A stretch of 64,000 nucleotides of DNA from Chiua virens (GCA_019787685.1 JAHNUO010000008.1:1798001-1862000); one strand, 5' to 3'. Counted from the first letter of the stretch, positions 37,589 to 51,400 are shown. Program-made: numbers and translations. Notes: generated by a model from the sequence alone, not told the origin.

Positions 37589-40500
37589 ATGTCGGACGGT
37601 ACAAGGTGTGTCCTGACCCCCTTCACCAAAGACTAGCCAATTCAAATGTTACCACAGGCTCCGTCAGGCGTGGTCCGATGCACTCGGCGCTGCAGAGAAC
37701 AACTTTCGCCAATTACTCGCCTCCTACAATTCTGGCGACTGGAAACACGTCTCTCTTGCCTCCGACGCTCCAACTTCGCCAAAGGGGAAGTCCAGGATAT
37801 CGCTAAACCCCGAGTTAACAGACGTCGTAGTCCACCGCAAGGCGGCAAAGTCCGGCGAGAACGTGTATCGAGTGGTTCTCGACGTACCTGCCACAGATGA
37901 ATCAGCTCTTCTTGATGCTTGGAAAGCCATTATCATGACCCCAGAACTCAGACAGGAGTGGGACCCTGCAGTCGAAGGAGCCCACCTTGTTGAGATGTTT
38001 GACCACAGAACACGTATATCTAAAACGCAATTCACGTTAGGATGGCCAGTCAAGTGCGTATATTACTACTTCCTTTGTCCACGCCCGCACTTAATCAACA
38101 CAAATAAGTCCAAGAGATGCAGTCACGATTTCTAGGCTCCACCAAGATGCCTCCACGATTATAGACATCACGACTTCTTTACCCCGTTCTGTCGACGAAC
38201 CTGCATATCTCAGACCCTCCCCTCCTTACGTCAGATCACACGTTGAGTGTGAGTCCTCCTATTCTTCCCTTTCTCTGTCTCACACCTTCCCCCTTTGAAT
38301 TAGTGTTTACGTGGTGTATCCAATACATTCAACCCTCCTCGGTGTCCACCTCTCCATCAGATTCACTGAGAAAACGCCTTTCGAGTGCTCTTCCACGCCT
38401 CCGAATATCATGTTTCTGGCAACACGACCTTCGCTCAGTATGGAACTTAGGTTCCACAGCCACCGTCTGTCAGCAGCTCTGTACCATGATCTTGGGCTTG
38501 TACAAGACTGTTAAGAAGCGCGGATCGAAAGTTCCGATGTTGGCTGGTTATGGCTACGGGGTCGGCATCGACAGGGTCAGGTTTCGGCTCGACAGACAAG
38601 CATTGACAGTCGAGTATCTAGTACACCTTGAAGAGGACACCGCCGAGGAAAATGTCGTCCATAATCTCGATGAACTCCGTGAGCACAGAAGACTCGTTCG
38701 CTCAATCGAGTTTCTCCTTCCCGTTTCTGAAGGCTGGGACGTGCAAGTTACTGCGAAAGCACCATCGGAGAGAGTCGAGAAACTTCCTTGGACAGCAACA
38801 GCCATACGCGGCAAGCCGTCAACTTCGCCAGGGGGAATACTTAAACCGCTTGAATTGACCGTGTTTCGCGTTATGCATGCTTCTCTCCCTGATGCACACT
38901 CTGTCCTCAAAGTTTGCGTCGTATTCGAGCTTTCCGGTCCTTCGAGTGGAATTAGACTTAACGGACTTCCCCAAACCATTCAAGTCGTCGAAGAACGCGA
39001 TCCTGGGTCTTTGTCTGCTGTTCAACAACAGCTCTTGCAAGATGCTTCAAGCGTTGCCGATGCAAGTTTCCAGACGTCGTCGTCCGTCAGCTCAGTAGGG
39101 ACCATTGGGAGTGCAGGGCCTCAAATGCGGCCTCGTCTTGTCAAAGAAGTTGGAGAGAGATCGACGGCGGCGGAAAAATCTATTTTGTCCAGAGTGAAAC
39201 GAAATTATATCTATTTCTCGTCACTACTTCAAGAGCCTGAGGCCAAATGGAAGAGAAGTGAGTCCTGTCTTGTACACTTGATAAAGACTTGATGTGACGT
39301 GTTGATGTAGTCACGGAGGCAAGGGGTGTATCAGTAACCCAACTCGATTCCATTGATCCGACACTTGTTGTGTATCGTGCAGAGGCAACCTTTGTTGGAC
39401 TGGGACTTTGGGACCTGTACGGTGCGCTCGTATCCCCAGGAGCACGTGCATTCTGGGACAAGCAATATGATGACGCGGTTCTCCTCGAAGACGTCAATGA
39501 ACTCACGGAGCTCTGGCACTTCAAGACGAAACCCGCGTGGCCCGTTTTGTAAGCCGAAACCTCTTCTTAGTCGAGCGTCACTGATGCGACTGTATTGAAG
39601 CGGTCGGGATACCGTCCTTCTGAAGACTCTCTACAAGTCACCCACGACAATCCACGTTTTCTTGTTCTCCGCCGACGATCCCTATCTTTTCCCATCCATT
39701 CCCCCACCGGATCCATCTTTCATTCGAGCTCAAGTGGATCTGCAGGGTTGGGCTATTGAAGCTCTGTCGCCATCCACGACTCAACTCACTTTACTCGAAC
39801 AATCTGACCCTAAAGGATGGAGTAACAAGGCAAGTACGATCCCAACACAGATGGTTGGTGCCGTCGCTGGCATCGGGGATTTCGTGATCAAATGTGGGGG
39901 GCCACCTGTTGTGACGAGGCTGGCTGGAGCGAGGGCACTGGAGATGCGCTACGATCACGAGAAGTCCCTGTTCAGAGTGACGTACGAAGCTTCAGAGGGC
40001 AGGAGAAGCGGCCTGAACGGGGCCAATGGGGCGAGTGGAACAATGGCAGGTACAGCTACCGATACTGGCGCAAGCGTCGAGGAAGGCAGTGACTTCGAAC
40101 AGTACGGCAGCACCCACGACGACGGCGACGACGACAGACGTTCACGCTATCGAGTGTGAAATGCGATGCGATCTGGACACGTGGGCATCTTCTCTTGATA
40201 TCGTCGTCGACCCACCGCCTCAATCGGTGACGGCTCTCCGGAGACACCGACTCTCGTCACTCGGTGGGGGACTCTGGTTAACATTCACTCACGATCCCGT
40301 TGTTCTCATCCGATGAGCGCTTGCTAGCGATCGTGCGACGCGGCCCGATGAGTTCAACCAGGGACAAGGGTGTAGTGATGGTCAACGGCGCACGGGTAAC
40401 CGTGGACGTGGAAGAACTCCCGGAAAGTGAGATCAAGGCACTTAGCAAACGGAAACGTATCAAACCTGCCCGAGTCCCCCTTGATCAACCGCCGGTGGTC

Positions 40501-43407
40501 AGTGCCATCCGTCGTCGACGTGCTGAATGGGATGCAGATGGTGGATCTCTTTCTGATACGACTCGCGACAACGCGGCTGTGAGCAGTCCCGAATCCTCCA
40601 AACCCTCGACTCCGGAGCCTTCAGAAACCAAAGCACCTAGTTCCTCTGTTTACAATAACTCGTCATGGCTATCAGCTCCCAGGTTTTCCAGCCCGCTGGC
40701 GAGCTTTTGGTCGAACGCTGTGGAACAGGCGACGAGCACAACACAAAGTGCGGTCGCAGCCATAACTCCTGCCAGCGGTACCGGCACTACTGAAGCCGTT
40801 GCTCCGTCTGCAGTCCAAGCTTACCCATGCAACACGTCGCCGAGGCACTACACTGGCTCCGGGAGCTTCAGACGCAACCCGAAGAAGGATGGACGCTCGT
40901 CAGCGATAAGGGTTTCTCGGTCAAACGCAAGGTCTTCCCCGATATTTCCTCTCTTATCCCTGTCCATAAGGGTGAAAAGGTCATCGAGGGTGTATCAGCC
41001 GAGGAAGTATTGTCCATCGTTACCTCCTATGAATGCCGCAAGACGTGGGACGACAGGTTCGCATCTGCGATCGTCTTGGAGCAATTCGGAGCGAAATGTC
41101 ATACGGCCTTCATCACCTCCAAAGGCGGATTCCCGTTCAGAGACAGAGGGTTCCTGGTCGCATCCATGGTGGCAAGATCGAAACTCCCACAGCCCGCGGG
41201 TTTAGATAGGGAAGTTGGTGTTGGGAATCCAGGCAACGAATCGGGATCCTCGCAGGAAAGTCGCGTTGTCCTTTTCTGTGGCTCGGCCTCGTTCCATCCC
41301 GAATCTGCGGCGTCGTTCAGTTCGAGCAAATACAATCCTTTTGTGTATCCTCTTGGGCGGATATTCGTTGACGGATGGGTCCTCGAAACACTCGATCCGT
41401 ATACGACGGAGAACTACGCGATCCCTTCGACGAGGGTCACGAGAGTTGTCGCGGTCGACCATGCCGGAAGTATTCCAGTCGCTGTGAACACGATGATGAA
41501 CGCAGGGTTGGCGAGAGCTGTGGGCGCTGTGGAGGTTTACATGAAGGGGGCGTCGCCACTACCCATGGTGCGGCTGCCGGCCAGCAGGGCTGGTCTTGTC
41601 GGAGCACAAGGCAACAGGCACGACAGTGGAAGCCGCGGTATCGGTCGCATTTGGTCAGTCATCGGCGGCATGGAAGGTAAAGAAGAGGGATGAACAGAGG
41701 ACATTGATCGAAACGCGATACGACCCTGTCGCAAGGGCGCATACAGGCTCAATGTTGCTGACGTCAACGGGTAGCCTGGGCGCGAGTCTCAGCTCCACCA
41801 AGATGGATGACTCAAGCCCGAAGACAAGCAAAGCCATTTCCAATTCGTCGGGCACCGTGCGCGACGGACGACCCTCGACTCTCATTGAACCCATTTCGCC
41901 ACCACCATCAATAGCCACCCAACGCCGAACTTCCTCCGGGTCAAGACGTTCCCTGTCCACCGAGAGAAACAAACCTTACTCGTCCTCTGCATTCACTGTC
42001 AAAGGCGAACTCAGACACTCGACGGATCTCGTCGTGGCCGAGGTCGTAGTTGATACGAAACTTTATCCGGAGGGATATGATGTCGCAATTACATCCACCG
42101 TGCGAGAAGGGTCCAAGTGTATCACGCTCCCGTCGTCGACCGATACAATCCCCTCACCTACCACGAACACAAGTACGCTTCCGATTTCGGCGAGCATATA
42201 CACGGTCCAGCGTCTCCTCAGCACTCTTCGGGACTGAACGCAGATCGACCGCCACGCCACCTGCTTCGGTTAATGCTGCCTACAGCGCAGTACCAGATTT
42301 CCACCGTTCAAGATCCTTTGACGGGCGAGACGCGTGGCGCTTTACCAAAGCCTCAGTGGTACATAGATTTACAAGATAAGGGGTTCGTCGTGCAGACAAC
42401 CATTCGACCGCTGGGGAGTGCCAGCGGGGTTTCTAGGAGAGTATCTGTGAGCGACGGGAATGGAGCCAAGAAGAATGGTAACGTCGTTGCAAGGGTTGAT
42501 GGTGTTGTCGTCGGGGTTGCCAGCGAGAAGGAATCTCTGACTGCTCTGGGACGCGATGAACTGCAGGATGACAGGGTGTCGAGGATGTTGCTTTTGCAGA
42601 GGTGAGGGTCTCCTCGTTGCATTTATTGACCTCGTGTCAAACTGTGAATCCGTCTGTTTTGTCAGGGCTGCTGACGAGGAAGAGGCGTTCCCTGATGAAC
42701 TTAAGATACCACTCGCACGCGCAGACGATATGTTAGACGACGACACCGCGGTCACATCGACCGATGATACGAGCGACAGTCCCAAAACCGAAGAAAAGAG
42801 TAGTCCACAGCAGGAAGTCACGGATAAATCCCCTCCTCCGGTAAGTGTGTTTCTGGAAAACTCTTGACAAATCCTCGTTGGAATGAATTAACTACTAATC
42901 TGTGTTCAGGAATCGCCTGAGAATGGAAGCGCTACGCAACCGTGTTCTCCTAACTCTACGTCAGGTGGTTTACTAGGTTTCCTGAACGCATATCCCAATC
43001 CTCTCGCACGCTGGACGACGTCGGTTAAAAGCCCTGCCCAGATTCGACCACCGTCACTCGCATCATCTCGCCGGTCGTCTGTCACCCTTCCCAAGGTACC
43101 CGGTGGACTCAAAGATGAAACACGAAAATCTGAGGCTGGGTCATCAGCGACGGTAGCGACTGCGACTAATCCATCGTCTCCGAGGATGTACCCATTATCC
43201 GTCATTCTCGTCGTGGCGCTCATCGCGTTCCTGATCGGGTCACTCCTCCGGTCTCTGCTGTCTCCTGCCGACTTTATCTACGTCGTGACGGACATCAAGG
43301 ATGCTGAGGAGATGAGCACTGGATGGCGTGAGATCCGGCGATTGGTGGAGATCAAGTATATCGTTGGAGGATGGGACTTTCAGATCGCTGTCGTCCGAAG
43401 ACATTAA
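37589..43407 (+). CDS. Large multi-START-domain, membrane-anchored lipid-transfer-like protein
   Basis: Start ATG 37589 (MSDGT, intron, RLRQAWSDALGAAENNFRQL). A first START-like unit has VYRVVLDVPATDESALLDAW, TPELRQEWDPAVEGAHLVEM and SKTQFTLGWPV, then SRLHQDASTIIDITTSLPRS. A second region (38.5-40.1 kb) includes YGYGVGIDRVRFRLDR and VDLQGWAIEALSPSTTQLTL. A clear START domain follows at 40.83-41.6 kb: EGWTLVSDKGFSVKRKVFPD, ISSLIPVHKGEKVIEGVSAE, SYECRKTWDDRFASA, TAFITSKGGFPFRDRGFLV and YAIPSTRVTRVV. Low-complexity linkers separate these. The end has a membrane helix PLSVILVVALIAFLIGSLLR and a short tail, stop 43407. START folds bind single lipids or sterols, so a membrane-contact lipid carrier is likely. 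Several frame breaks (about 40130, 40305, 40825, 41650, 42120) require one-base corrections. Confidence 0.65.
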
Positions 43408-46140
43408 TGCTTTGCTCTTTTCTTCCATCTGTATTTCGCAAGCATGGTGACATGAACCCTTCTTTCTACTTCTGCTCTATAGGCTATGGTAGACACAACG
43501 CAAACTTGTATAACAGCAAACGTACAAAAACGAATCGACACTTGGTAGCATCGTTCACATTCAGATCTGGGGGACCCGTGCAATCTGTTTACCACACTAG
43601 GCCCATTCTACGAGATAACTGAGGGCTAAAAGGAGCTGGCTGAGGTTCGCCGACTCGGGACTGCTGACAGTCGAGACCAAGAAAGCGCGGCGGTGGCAAA
43701 TGTTACGATCTCGAATTGTGCGAAATCCAGACCTAGAAGCTAGTCTGCTGTATCCACAAAGGAGAAAAGGCAGTGATTCTGAGTGAAGAATGAAGGGGTA
43801 TTTTGTGAGTGGCAACTTCAAGCCAAGGCGCAGATTGAAGTACTCGGACTACTCGGGATCGTTTGCGCGGTCAGCAAGTATGTTGGCCGTCCAAACCGAC
43901 CGCTGTCAAGAAGGGAAATGGGCATGGCTTGAGACTAAGTAGTAAGTCGCAACTTTTGGTGGTGGGGCTGGAAGATAATTCACCTAAAGAATTCTTTCGA
44001 AAGTCAGGCCTTCAGGCCGGTCAGGGCTGCACCTTTAGTACCGGCGCGTATAGCCAAGTACTAGTGGTGTCAGGTTAAAGCGGCGATGTAGGTGTGAGGG
44101 CTCAATCGAGCCTGTGAAAGCTCTGGTCAGTCTAGCCTGGGACTCAAGCGCTCAACGTCAACATTAATATTGAACAGACAGGATCCTGAACTTGAATGTC
44201 TAATATTTGCAGGCGAATTGATGGCGGAACTTGTGTAAAATTTTTAACCGTTCGCATACCAATGGCAGCCCGAGTCGTCCGCGTCAATCGCAAGAGTACT
44301 AGTAAACTAAAGTGCCAGTGATAACAAGTAAGCATTTGATTTTATCAATGGATTGAACAAAACGATAGTAGTAACAGTTCAAACGTTCACTAGCAACGAA
44401 CCGCCAGGCCCAATACCTTTTGAAGGCCGTGTGCCGCGGGGTACGAAGGATGCACACGAATTCTAAGTTGATCATTATGGAAAGGCGATAGATAAGAGTG
44501 AGTCTTTTCTTTCTCGCCCTCTTATCTCTCGCCTTCCCATTTTGGTTGATCAACTTAGGTAGACTCAGAAGAGAGTCGACGGCGATTATCGAGGACTTCG
44601 GTTCGATTCGATGCGGAAGAGCACATGTAGGCACAGGCTTTTTGTACTACAAGACCGGTGGCTCAGGAACTGGAATACTAAGACGATGATCATGATGAGG
44701 AACAAAGAGACAAAGGGCTGTCATCTAGTGAAAGACGAACTTGAAAGGTGCGTGTGATGTCACGGTCATAGCCTAGGGAAAGGAAAGAAAGACAAAAGTG
44801 TACAAACGAGTGGGGAGCGTGCGACTTGATCGAAGGGTTCGCGTGTTAGCCTGACTCGACGCCGGCTACTCGGTTGCGAATGCGCGTTCCTTACAGGTAC
44901 TTGATGAGGTGAAGGAGACATTCAGAATGTACTAGTGCAAGGCAGGGCCGTACCATGATGCCATATCCATAGGCTCGATCTGATCCGGCGCAAGTCAGTG
45001 CAGTGGCACGAATCGGAACTATGATTACTTTTTGATCCCACGGTCTGATCGTGTTTGTCATCACTTCCTTCTGGTCCCCCACTACTAGACCACTTCAATG
45101 TTCCCATTCTATACGCAACTTCTGTCATCCAAGTGGGTCCATCAACTCTTCCTGGGCCCCGGTCCCGCGCCATATAGGTCTGCCAGGGTCCCGGACTCTC
45201 GGAAAGTAACATTGACGTGACGCTCATGACCGAATTAGTATTACGATTCCAGCCACTGATCAGTGTCAGGCAGCGTTTGCCGTCTGATTCGTCCCGATCA
45301 TCGCCTCAGCGCGTCGCTGAAACACCTGCTTACACACTTCCCCGGCCCGGGTGCGACAAACTTACACATTGTTACACCTTTCTTTCCATTTGAATGCGCT
45401 GTGAGGCACCGTGACACTTTTTGCACTCTGATGCTCATGCGCTCATACTTGGTCACACCTGGGAGGTTAGTCGCTGCTACCCCGTAGGGTTACCCCGTCA
45501 TGCAGTAGAGTCTCACAATCGTTCTCGGTCCACTCAATTTAAGTTGAAAATCCATTATGGAACTCCCGTGTTTCCGAATGTCCCTGACTTCAAGTCACTG
45601 CACTCTGCTCGATGGGCGGTCAACACCCTTCCCCCGTTATGCATTCGTCTGATTGGGGGGATACCACATCAAGGGACGCTGGGAGCATCCATAATCTGAT
45701 TGTGATTATTGTCAAGTAATAAAACTGAGTTTGACAGATCGGTCCATGTCAGTAGTCATGGACCAGGAGGGGCGGGTGCGTGTGTCAATAGCGAGCCTAG
45801 ATTTATCTGATAAGTGAAACAGCGGATTCGCTCGTACCAGTGGAGCGTGTGCAATTTGCAGTTTAGCGACTAATCTTCAGCCGCCGAGCTGTGTCGTATG
45901 CGCGGTTAGTACAGCATCATGACCGCCAGAAGAATCGGGGTATCAGAAGCTTACGTGTCATGTCATGTCAGTGACCCATTACTTCGGCAACGATGGGGTT
46001 GGTAATTCTATCGCTCCTTGGCCAATGTTCTGCTAGGTTTGTCACCGCGAATACAATCTCATATATGTTGGCGGCTGACTTCTCGTCCAAAGTCCATGTA
46101 CGTCAGAAAGGACGATCATAAATAGCCGACGGACAACAAC
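43408..46140. other. Gene-poor stretch
   Basis: A 2.7 kb region without any convincing exon. Open frames such as the one at 44299-44634 on the minus strand show no domain or conserved pattern and have no splice partners. It may contain decayed repeats; none could be named. Confidence 0.4.
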
Positions 46141-47570
46141 ATGCTGAACTCTCACGATCCTTCCTCTTCTCTGCCATCATCGCAATCCTGGTGTGCAATT
46201 CTTCAAGGCTGATCCGTACGCACGTAGTTGGATGATCACAGGGCCAAGTCCCGCATTGAAAACGCAACAATACTCATATGTCATGTTTGTTGGCGAGGTT
46301 GGTTTCAGGGGGTCCAATGGGGGACCCAGACATATTTCGAGTTGCCATCCTTTCCTCCGGTGAGTCCTTAGAGTTTTTTTTCTGCGATGGGGTAGGTGTA
46401 TTAAATCACTCAAAGGAGCAGCAATGGCATTGGTTATTTGGGACTCTCTTCTCACCCTAGATGATGAGGTCCATTGCATATGGTCGTGAGTCATCATACG
46501 GGCAGCCTGAGTGGGGTATTGACATTTATATACCCGATCGGTTAGAAAACCCGGCAGAATATACGTGAAGTGGATATATCTCTTTACAAGGTGGTTTGGA
46601 CTGGTGAACCAAGTGTCTGGCACATGTCACGGAAAATTTGCCGTATACTAATCACTATTTTCAGTGGCATACAAGTCTGGTACCACTTAATCGCAACATT
46701 TCATCCCGTCTCTGTTACGACTTGCAAGATTTTCTTCATCTTCGAAGCTACCACCTTCCAGGTCTTGCAAGTGTGCTTAGACGTGATCTTGATCCTTCGA
46801 AGTAAGTCGAGCGAGCGACCTGTTACAAATCCACAGTTTTACTGATTTTACACCATTAGTCTGGGCGGTGTTCCAGGGACGTTGGCGATACGTTGTAACC
46901 GCACTTGTGATCGTGTTTGTCGAGATCGTTGTGTCAATCATGATTCAGGTGGTTTCAATCCCAAAGTCGACCGTCGACGGCGCATGTATGATACTTGACA
47001 CGCCTGCGACAACTACCTGCTTCGGAATCGCCATGACAGTCTCGCAAACGGTCTTGCTATCTCTGACGTATCACGGAAAATCCCTCATGCGAAGTGCTGC
47101 TAGACGGAGTAAGATTATCACCATTGTAGTCCGGGATGCAATGCTCGTGTTTGGCGTTGTGACTGGTGAGTCTGAGTTCACCCTTATTTCCGCTACTGCT
47201 ACAATTCAGTGATCCCACCAGGTATAACGTTGGTTGCTGTCATCTATATTTTGTTTGACCGGGTTGTCATTAATGTGTTTATGCCGTGAGCATCTGAATC
47301 GCCTCGATGAATCCTTGTAGGTTCATCATGGCTCACATATGATTCGTTTTCCTTTATAGATGGATCCCAGTGATCCCCACCCTCCTTGTACGTGACTATC
47401 TTGATTTTGGATGGGAATATGGTGTACAATAACCTATGTCGAATCAGACCTCTCGAATGATCTTGAACATGCGAATGGCAGCTGAGCCGACAGCGACCGG
47501 AGTGGAATTCACAACCATCGATGGGATATCGACAGATGAGATAGAGCTTTCGGACATGGAGCGATCCTAG
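46141..47570 (+). CDS. DUF6533-type multi-pass membrane protein (copy d)
   Basis: Probable start ATG 46141 (MLNSHDPSSSLPSSQS). The first recognisable family block is at about 46567: KWIYLFTRWFGLVNQ, the end of the DUF6533 signature, followed by an intron. Next come QVWYHLIATFHPVSVTTCKI, FFIFEATTFQVLQVCLDVIL, intron, VWAVFQGRWRYVVTALVIVF and VEIVVSIMIQVVSI, then TTTCFGIAMTVSQTVLLSLT, IITIVVRDAMLVFGVVT, intron, and LVAVIYILFDRVVINVFMP. The cytosolic tail RMAAEPTATGVEFTTIDGIS ends DEIELSDMERS at 47570. The layout of seven hydrophobic segments plus a short acidic tail is the same as in the other copies, but the sequence is clearly more distant. The N-terminal exons (46141-46560) are only partly resolved. 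Confidence 0.55.
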
Positions 47571-48486
47571 GGATTCTTTATAAGCCCGTAGATGATATCT
47601 TTGCGTATCACCACGTTGGGCCCGTGTGTGATACAGTTGGTTCTAAATAGTGTTAGTTATTGATGGGCCTATATACCTATTCTGTAGCATAGTCATCCAC
47701 CCTCTATCCATCGACCTTTCTCGTTCTACTCCTGGCACCCTCCAAGGGTAATCAAGGCAAGAGAGATACATACACGCACCAAGGAACCGCTTGCAGAACG
47801 TGCTAGTATGTATAGAATACTGAACCAAGACTCCCAAATTTCCAAGGCAGATCCGGAAGAAGCCACTTTTGATAAGGACAGCGAACACTGTGGGAACTTG
47901 AACCGATGTTTTTCTCTTGGCAAAGTTTTCTCTCTTGGTATTGGTGATTGCGGAGGAATCCCTGAGGAAGACTTTAATTACCTTCCCTGGTCGATGTTCT
48001 CTTTAATGCCATACAACGATTGAACGCTGACGTCAACGCACGAAACTTCATCCTTATAGACGTTCCTCCGACCGATCTGTCTCCTGCATGTATCAGTGGT
48101 CCAGCAATAGTTTGCTCCTATCGCGTACTTAGTTCAAGTTGTATCACGACCAATACCCTACCATTGTATCTAACTTGCTGGGAATTGCTTGTGTAATCAA
48201 TATCATACAACATTGCAGATCTGACCGAGGTCCGATAAGGGGTTACACAAATTTATAGGATGAATATACATACTAGCAAGGCATTGGCGCATTTCTTGTA
48301 TACTACTGCAATTGTGGTAGTTGCTGGTAATGTCTTTAGTGCTTTCGAAACTTCTGTAATTACTGCAAGGAGTTATAAGCCCTTATTGCAGCCAACACCG
48401 TTAGTAGGCAATAAATACATTTACATTTTGAACGAGCCATCGAACTACTCATAATTAAAAGTAGATTTGGATGGTCATTGTCATAG
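47571..48486. other. Intergenic, AT-rich, nothing recognised
   Basis: This is the 3' flank of copy d and the 3' flank of the transposase. Small frames on both strands show no recognisable protein pattern. Confidence 0.35.
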
Positions 48487-51400
48487 CTAGAAATAAGCAT
48501 CCAAGTCGCTGTCCTCATAGCCGTCACTCATACTGTTGTCACTATTTACATCTGAATCGTCCTTGTCCTTGTCCTCTTTGTCAGGATTCTCATCGCTTTG
48601 AGATACATGCCTTGGGCGAGTATCTTCAATACGATCGACCTCTTCTTCTTCATCGCCAGCGGATAATTGGTCGTCAACCAGCCCATGGTTGTGTCGTAAG
48701 TACGCGGTGTCATGACCTACACCAATTGCTGCATAGCGAGTGAACATATCTCGATCAGCAAAACTAATATTGTTAGCATGCAAGAGGTTGAGATATGTGA
48801 AATAAAACTCACATATTTACATAATACCTTGCCCAATCATCAGACTCCCCAGGTAGTCTGGCTACTGACATGCTGCCCCGTAAGAATTGATTAGTGCGAC
48901 CATCTATGAAAGCTGGAATGAGGTGACATCCACGGATCACCAGGGAGGGATCCAGAAAGCCAAAAGCAGGGCTCTCTCAGTCTTCAGGCACAAATCCAAT
49001 CTTTGGAAGAGTGCACTGCTGGAAACCCCACCTATGGTCCAGATCAATTCCTAGCCAACGGACCCAGAGGACCTCTATCGTCTCCTTTGAACCGCTAACA
49101 CCACCGGGAGAGTAGGAAATGTCAATACGGAATGCCTTGAGTAGCTGACAGTACCAGAAGGGGTGATAGTTGGGACCTTCTTCCCTCGACAGAGTCATGA
49201 GGAAAGAAGAACAGTTTGTCCGCAGGCAATCATGGGCTCTGCAGATATCATAGCTTGTGTAGTTGATGTGAATGATTTTTGACTCCACAATCCAGTCTGG
49301 GTTCAGAAGACACAATTCATTTTGTTCCTCCGGGGTGAATAGCCGCTTGTCGCCGTCAAAATCCAGGCGGAGTAATCTGGACAACAGGTGGTCCTTGAGA
49401 CATGCGGTGAAATCAGGCTAGGAGACATGTAAGCATGTATATGTATCAACCAAAGTCACTCGCCTTAATAGCCGGGTCGTCAATATGGTCGACAAGGAAC
49501 TGAGGGAGATTAAGGACATTGTCCTTTCGAGCTTGGCTTGCCATCGAGTGATGCAACGTCGGTGAAGAGTCAACATCATCTGTAACTTGGTCCTGGTCGT
49601 GCTGTCGTCTCAGAAGAGTGCGACGACGCTCTTGCCTCGCAAACTGTTCCTCGACATTCTTCTTGTTTGATAGTCCATACATCTTCTTGATTTGACGGTG
49701 CGCCAGCTCTCCCTGAAGGTACACGTATGTCAGAGGTACGTCAGAGACATGCTGCAAGAAAAAATAAACCTTCAGGAAAAAGCTTTACACTTACAATTTG
49801 GGTTGAGAACGAGTCAGTCGTCCCGAACATCTTGATCATTGCGATGTAGTCACCCAGGGCGTGGAACTTGTACATGTTGAGATTGAATGTTTTTGGGAGC
49901 AAGGCCGCTGAGCGCACTTCTTTCTTTCGATGTCTAGCATTGACCTCCGCCAATTCCCTCCTCTGCTGTTGCACAGCTTCCATGGGTAATTCACGAGTTT
50001 TGAAGGCAGTGCAGGTGGCTCGTTGAAAGTGGCGAAGCTGATCACAAAGGGTCCGTAACGACTGTTGGAGGAGTGTGAGTGAATCGTCCGTGTGAATTTG
50101 AAGTTTGGCCAATGCATGCCATTTGGAGAGTCGGAATAGGAGGCACTGAATGTTTAAGTCGTGCGCATGAGGGAAAAGTCCTTCGAACATGGGGATGGAA
50201 CATTGCAGTGAAGCTCATTAAGCACTGCGAACCGAGACGCGCAAAAGATCCTACCTGTAGTACATGCTCAAAGAACCATGCCGGTCACTGGCTTGTGTCC
50301 GCTACATCCAGAGGGAAACGGCGGATTGCGTTCAATCCAAAAGATGGTACTAGTTTGCATGAATCTATCAGATTAATTGTCAGCAATCACGTTCAAATTA
50401 CCCTTGGAAGAATGTTGAGCACACCGTTCATTGAGTATGTCGATCCCACGTGAATCGGCAGCATAAATCAATCGGAGCAGATGCTTGAGAACCGATTTGA
50501 GAATGCCAAGCTCGAACTTGTGGAGTAAATCTACAACTAGAATCGGGTACAGGCTGAATCCCGAGGGTGAGAGTCGCTCGCAAAAAGAATTCTGAGAGGG
50601 TTAGTGAGGTCACTCCCAATAAGTCGAAGAGGATTCTTACCAAAGTCGGAACCAGGGATTTGTCTTTGAGAAGGGTTTCTACAGCTGTACCCTTCAACGG
50701 CCAGCCAAGTACATAGATTGCCCATCGCACAAGTTTGATCTTATCTGCCAAGTAGGTTCTTGCTTGAGAAATTCTTGCAGCAACGTCTCTGAGAAATCCG
50801 GTCCAATGGAACTTTGATTTGGGGATGAGGCAGCAAGGACAGGGGCAGCAGCCTTTGTCCTGGATGGTAGCAAGGAGAACTCTTCCAAATTCAAATAATC
50901 AGTTTCACACCAGCAAGCATATGCAATTGACTCACTTTTCTGGATAGTCGGCTGAGTAAGTAAATATCCTAGGGTATACTCTCCTGGTGATGCCGTCGAA
51001 GCATTTCATGACGATTCCATTCTTGTAAGCCTCGACGAAATCATCGTCCAGCAATAACGTCCAGATCGCTTGAATGAGTTCTCGTTTGCAATGAGTGAGA
51101 AGGTCGTGGTTGTGTTTCTTGCCAGACACTGAGGATAATTTTTTTTTGATGGACTCCAGAAGCTGAGAGGTTGGGTGAGACTTCGAGAGCAGCGCAAGAA
51201 AGCAGAAAATCAACCTACAGAAGGGATAAACACAATCGGATGACAGCACCCTGACTGAGGATTGGATCGAACATATTTGGAGAGGTTTCCAAAGAAAAGA
51301 TAGATGGGCCACACAGATGCATGCCCAAACTGGGTGAGTCGAGTTGAATCCGACCAGAACATGAGGCCTGCAACTACTCTTTCCAACTTGCAGCTGTCGT

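Noticed and set aside
44299..44634. 111-codon minus frame as a gene
   Set aside because: No domain, no splice partners and no conserved pattern; it is probably random.
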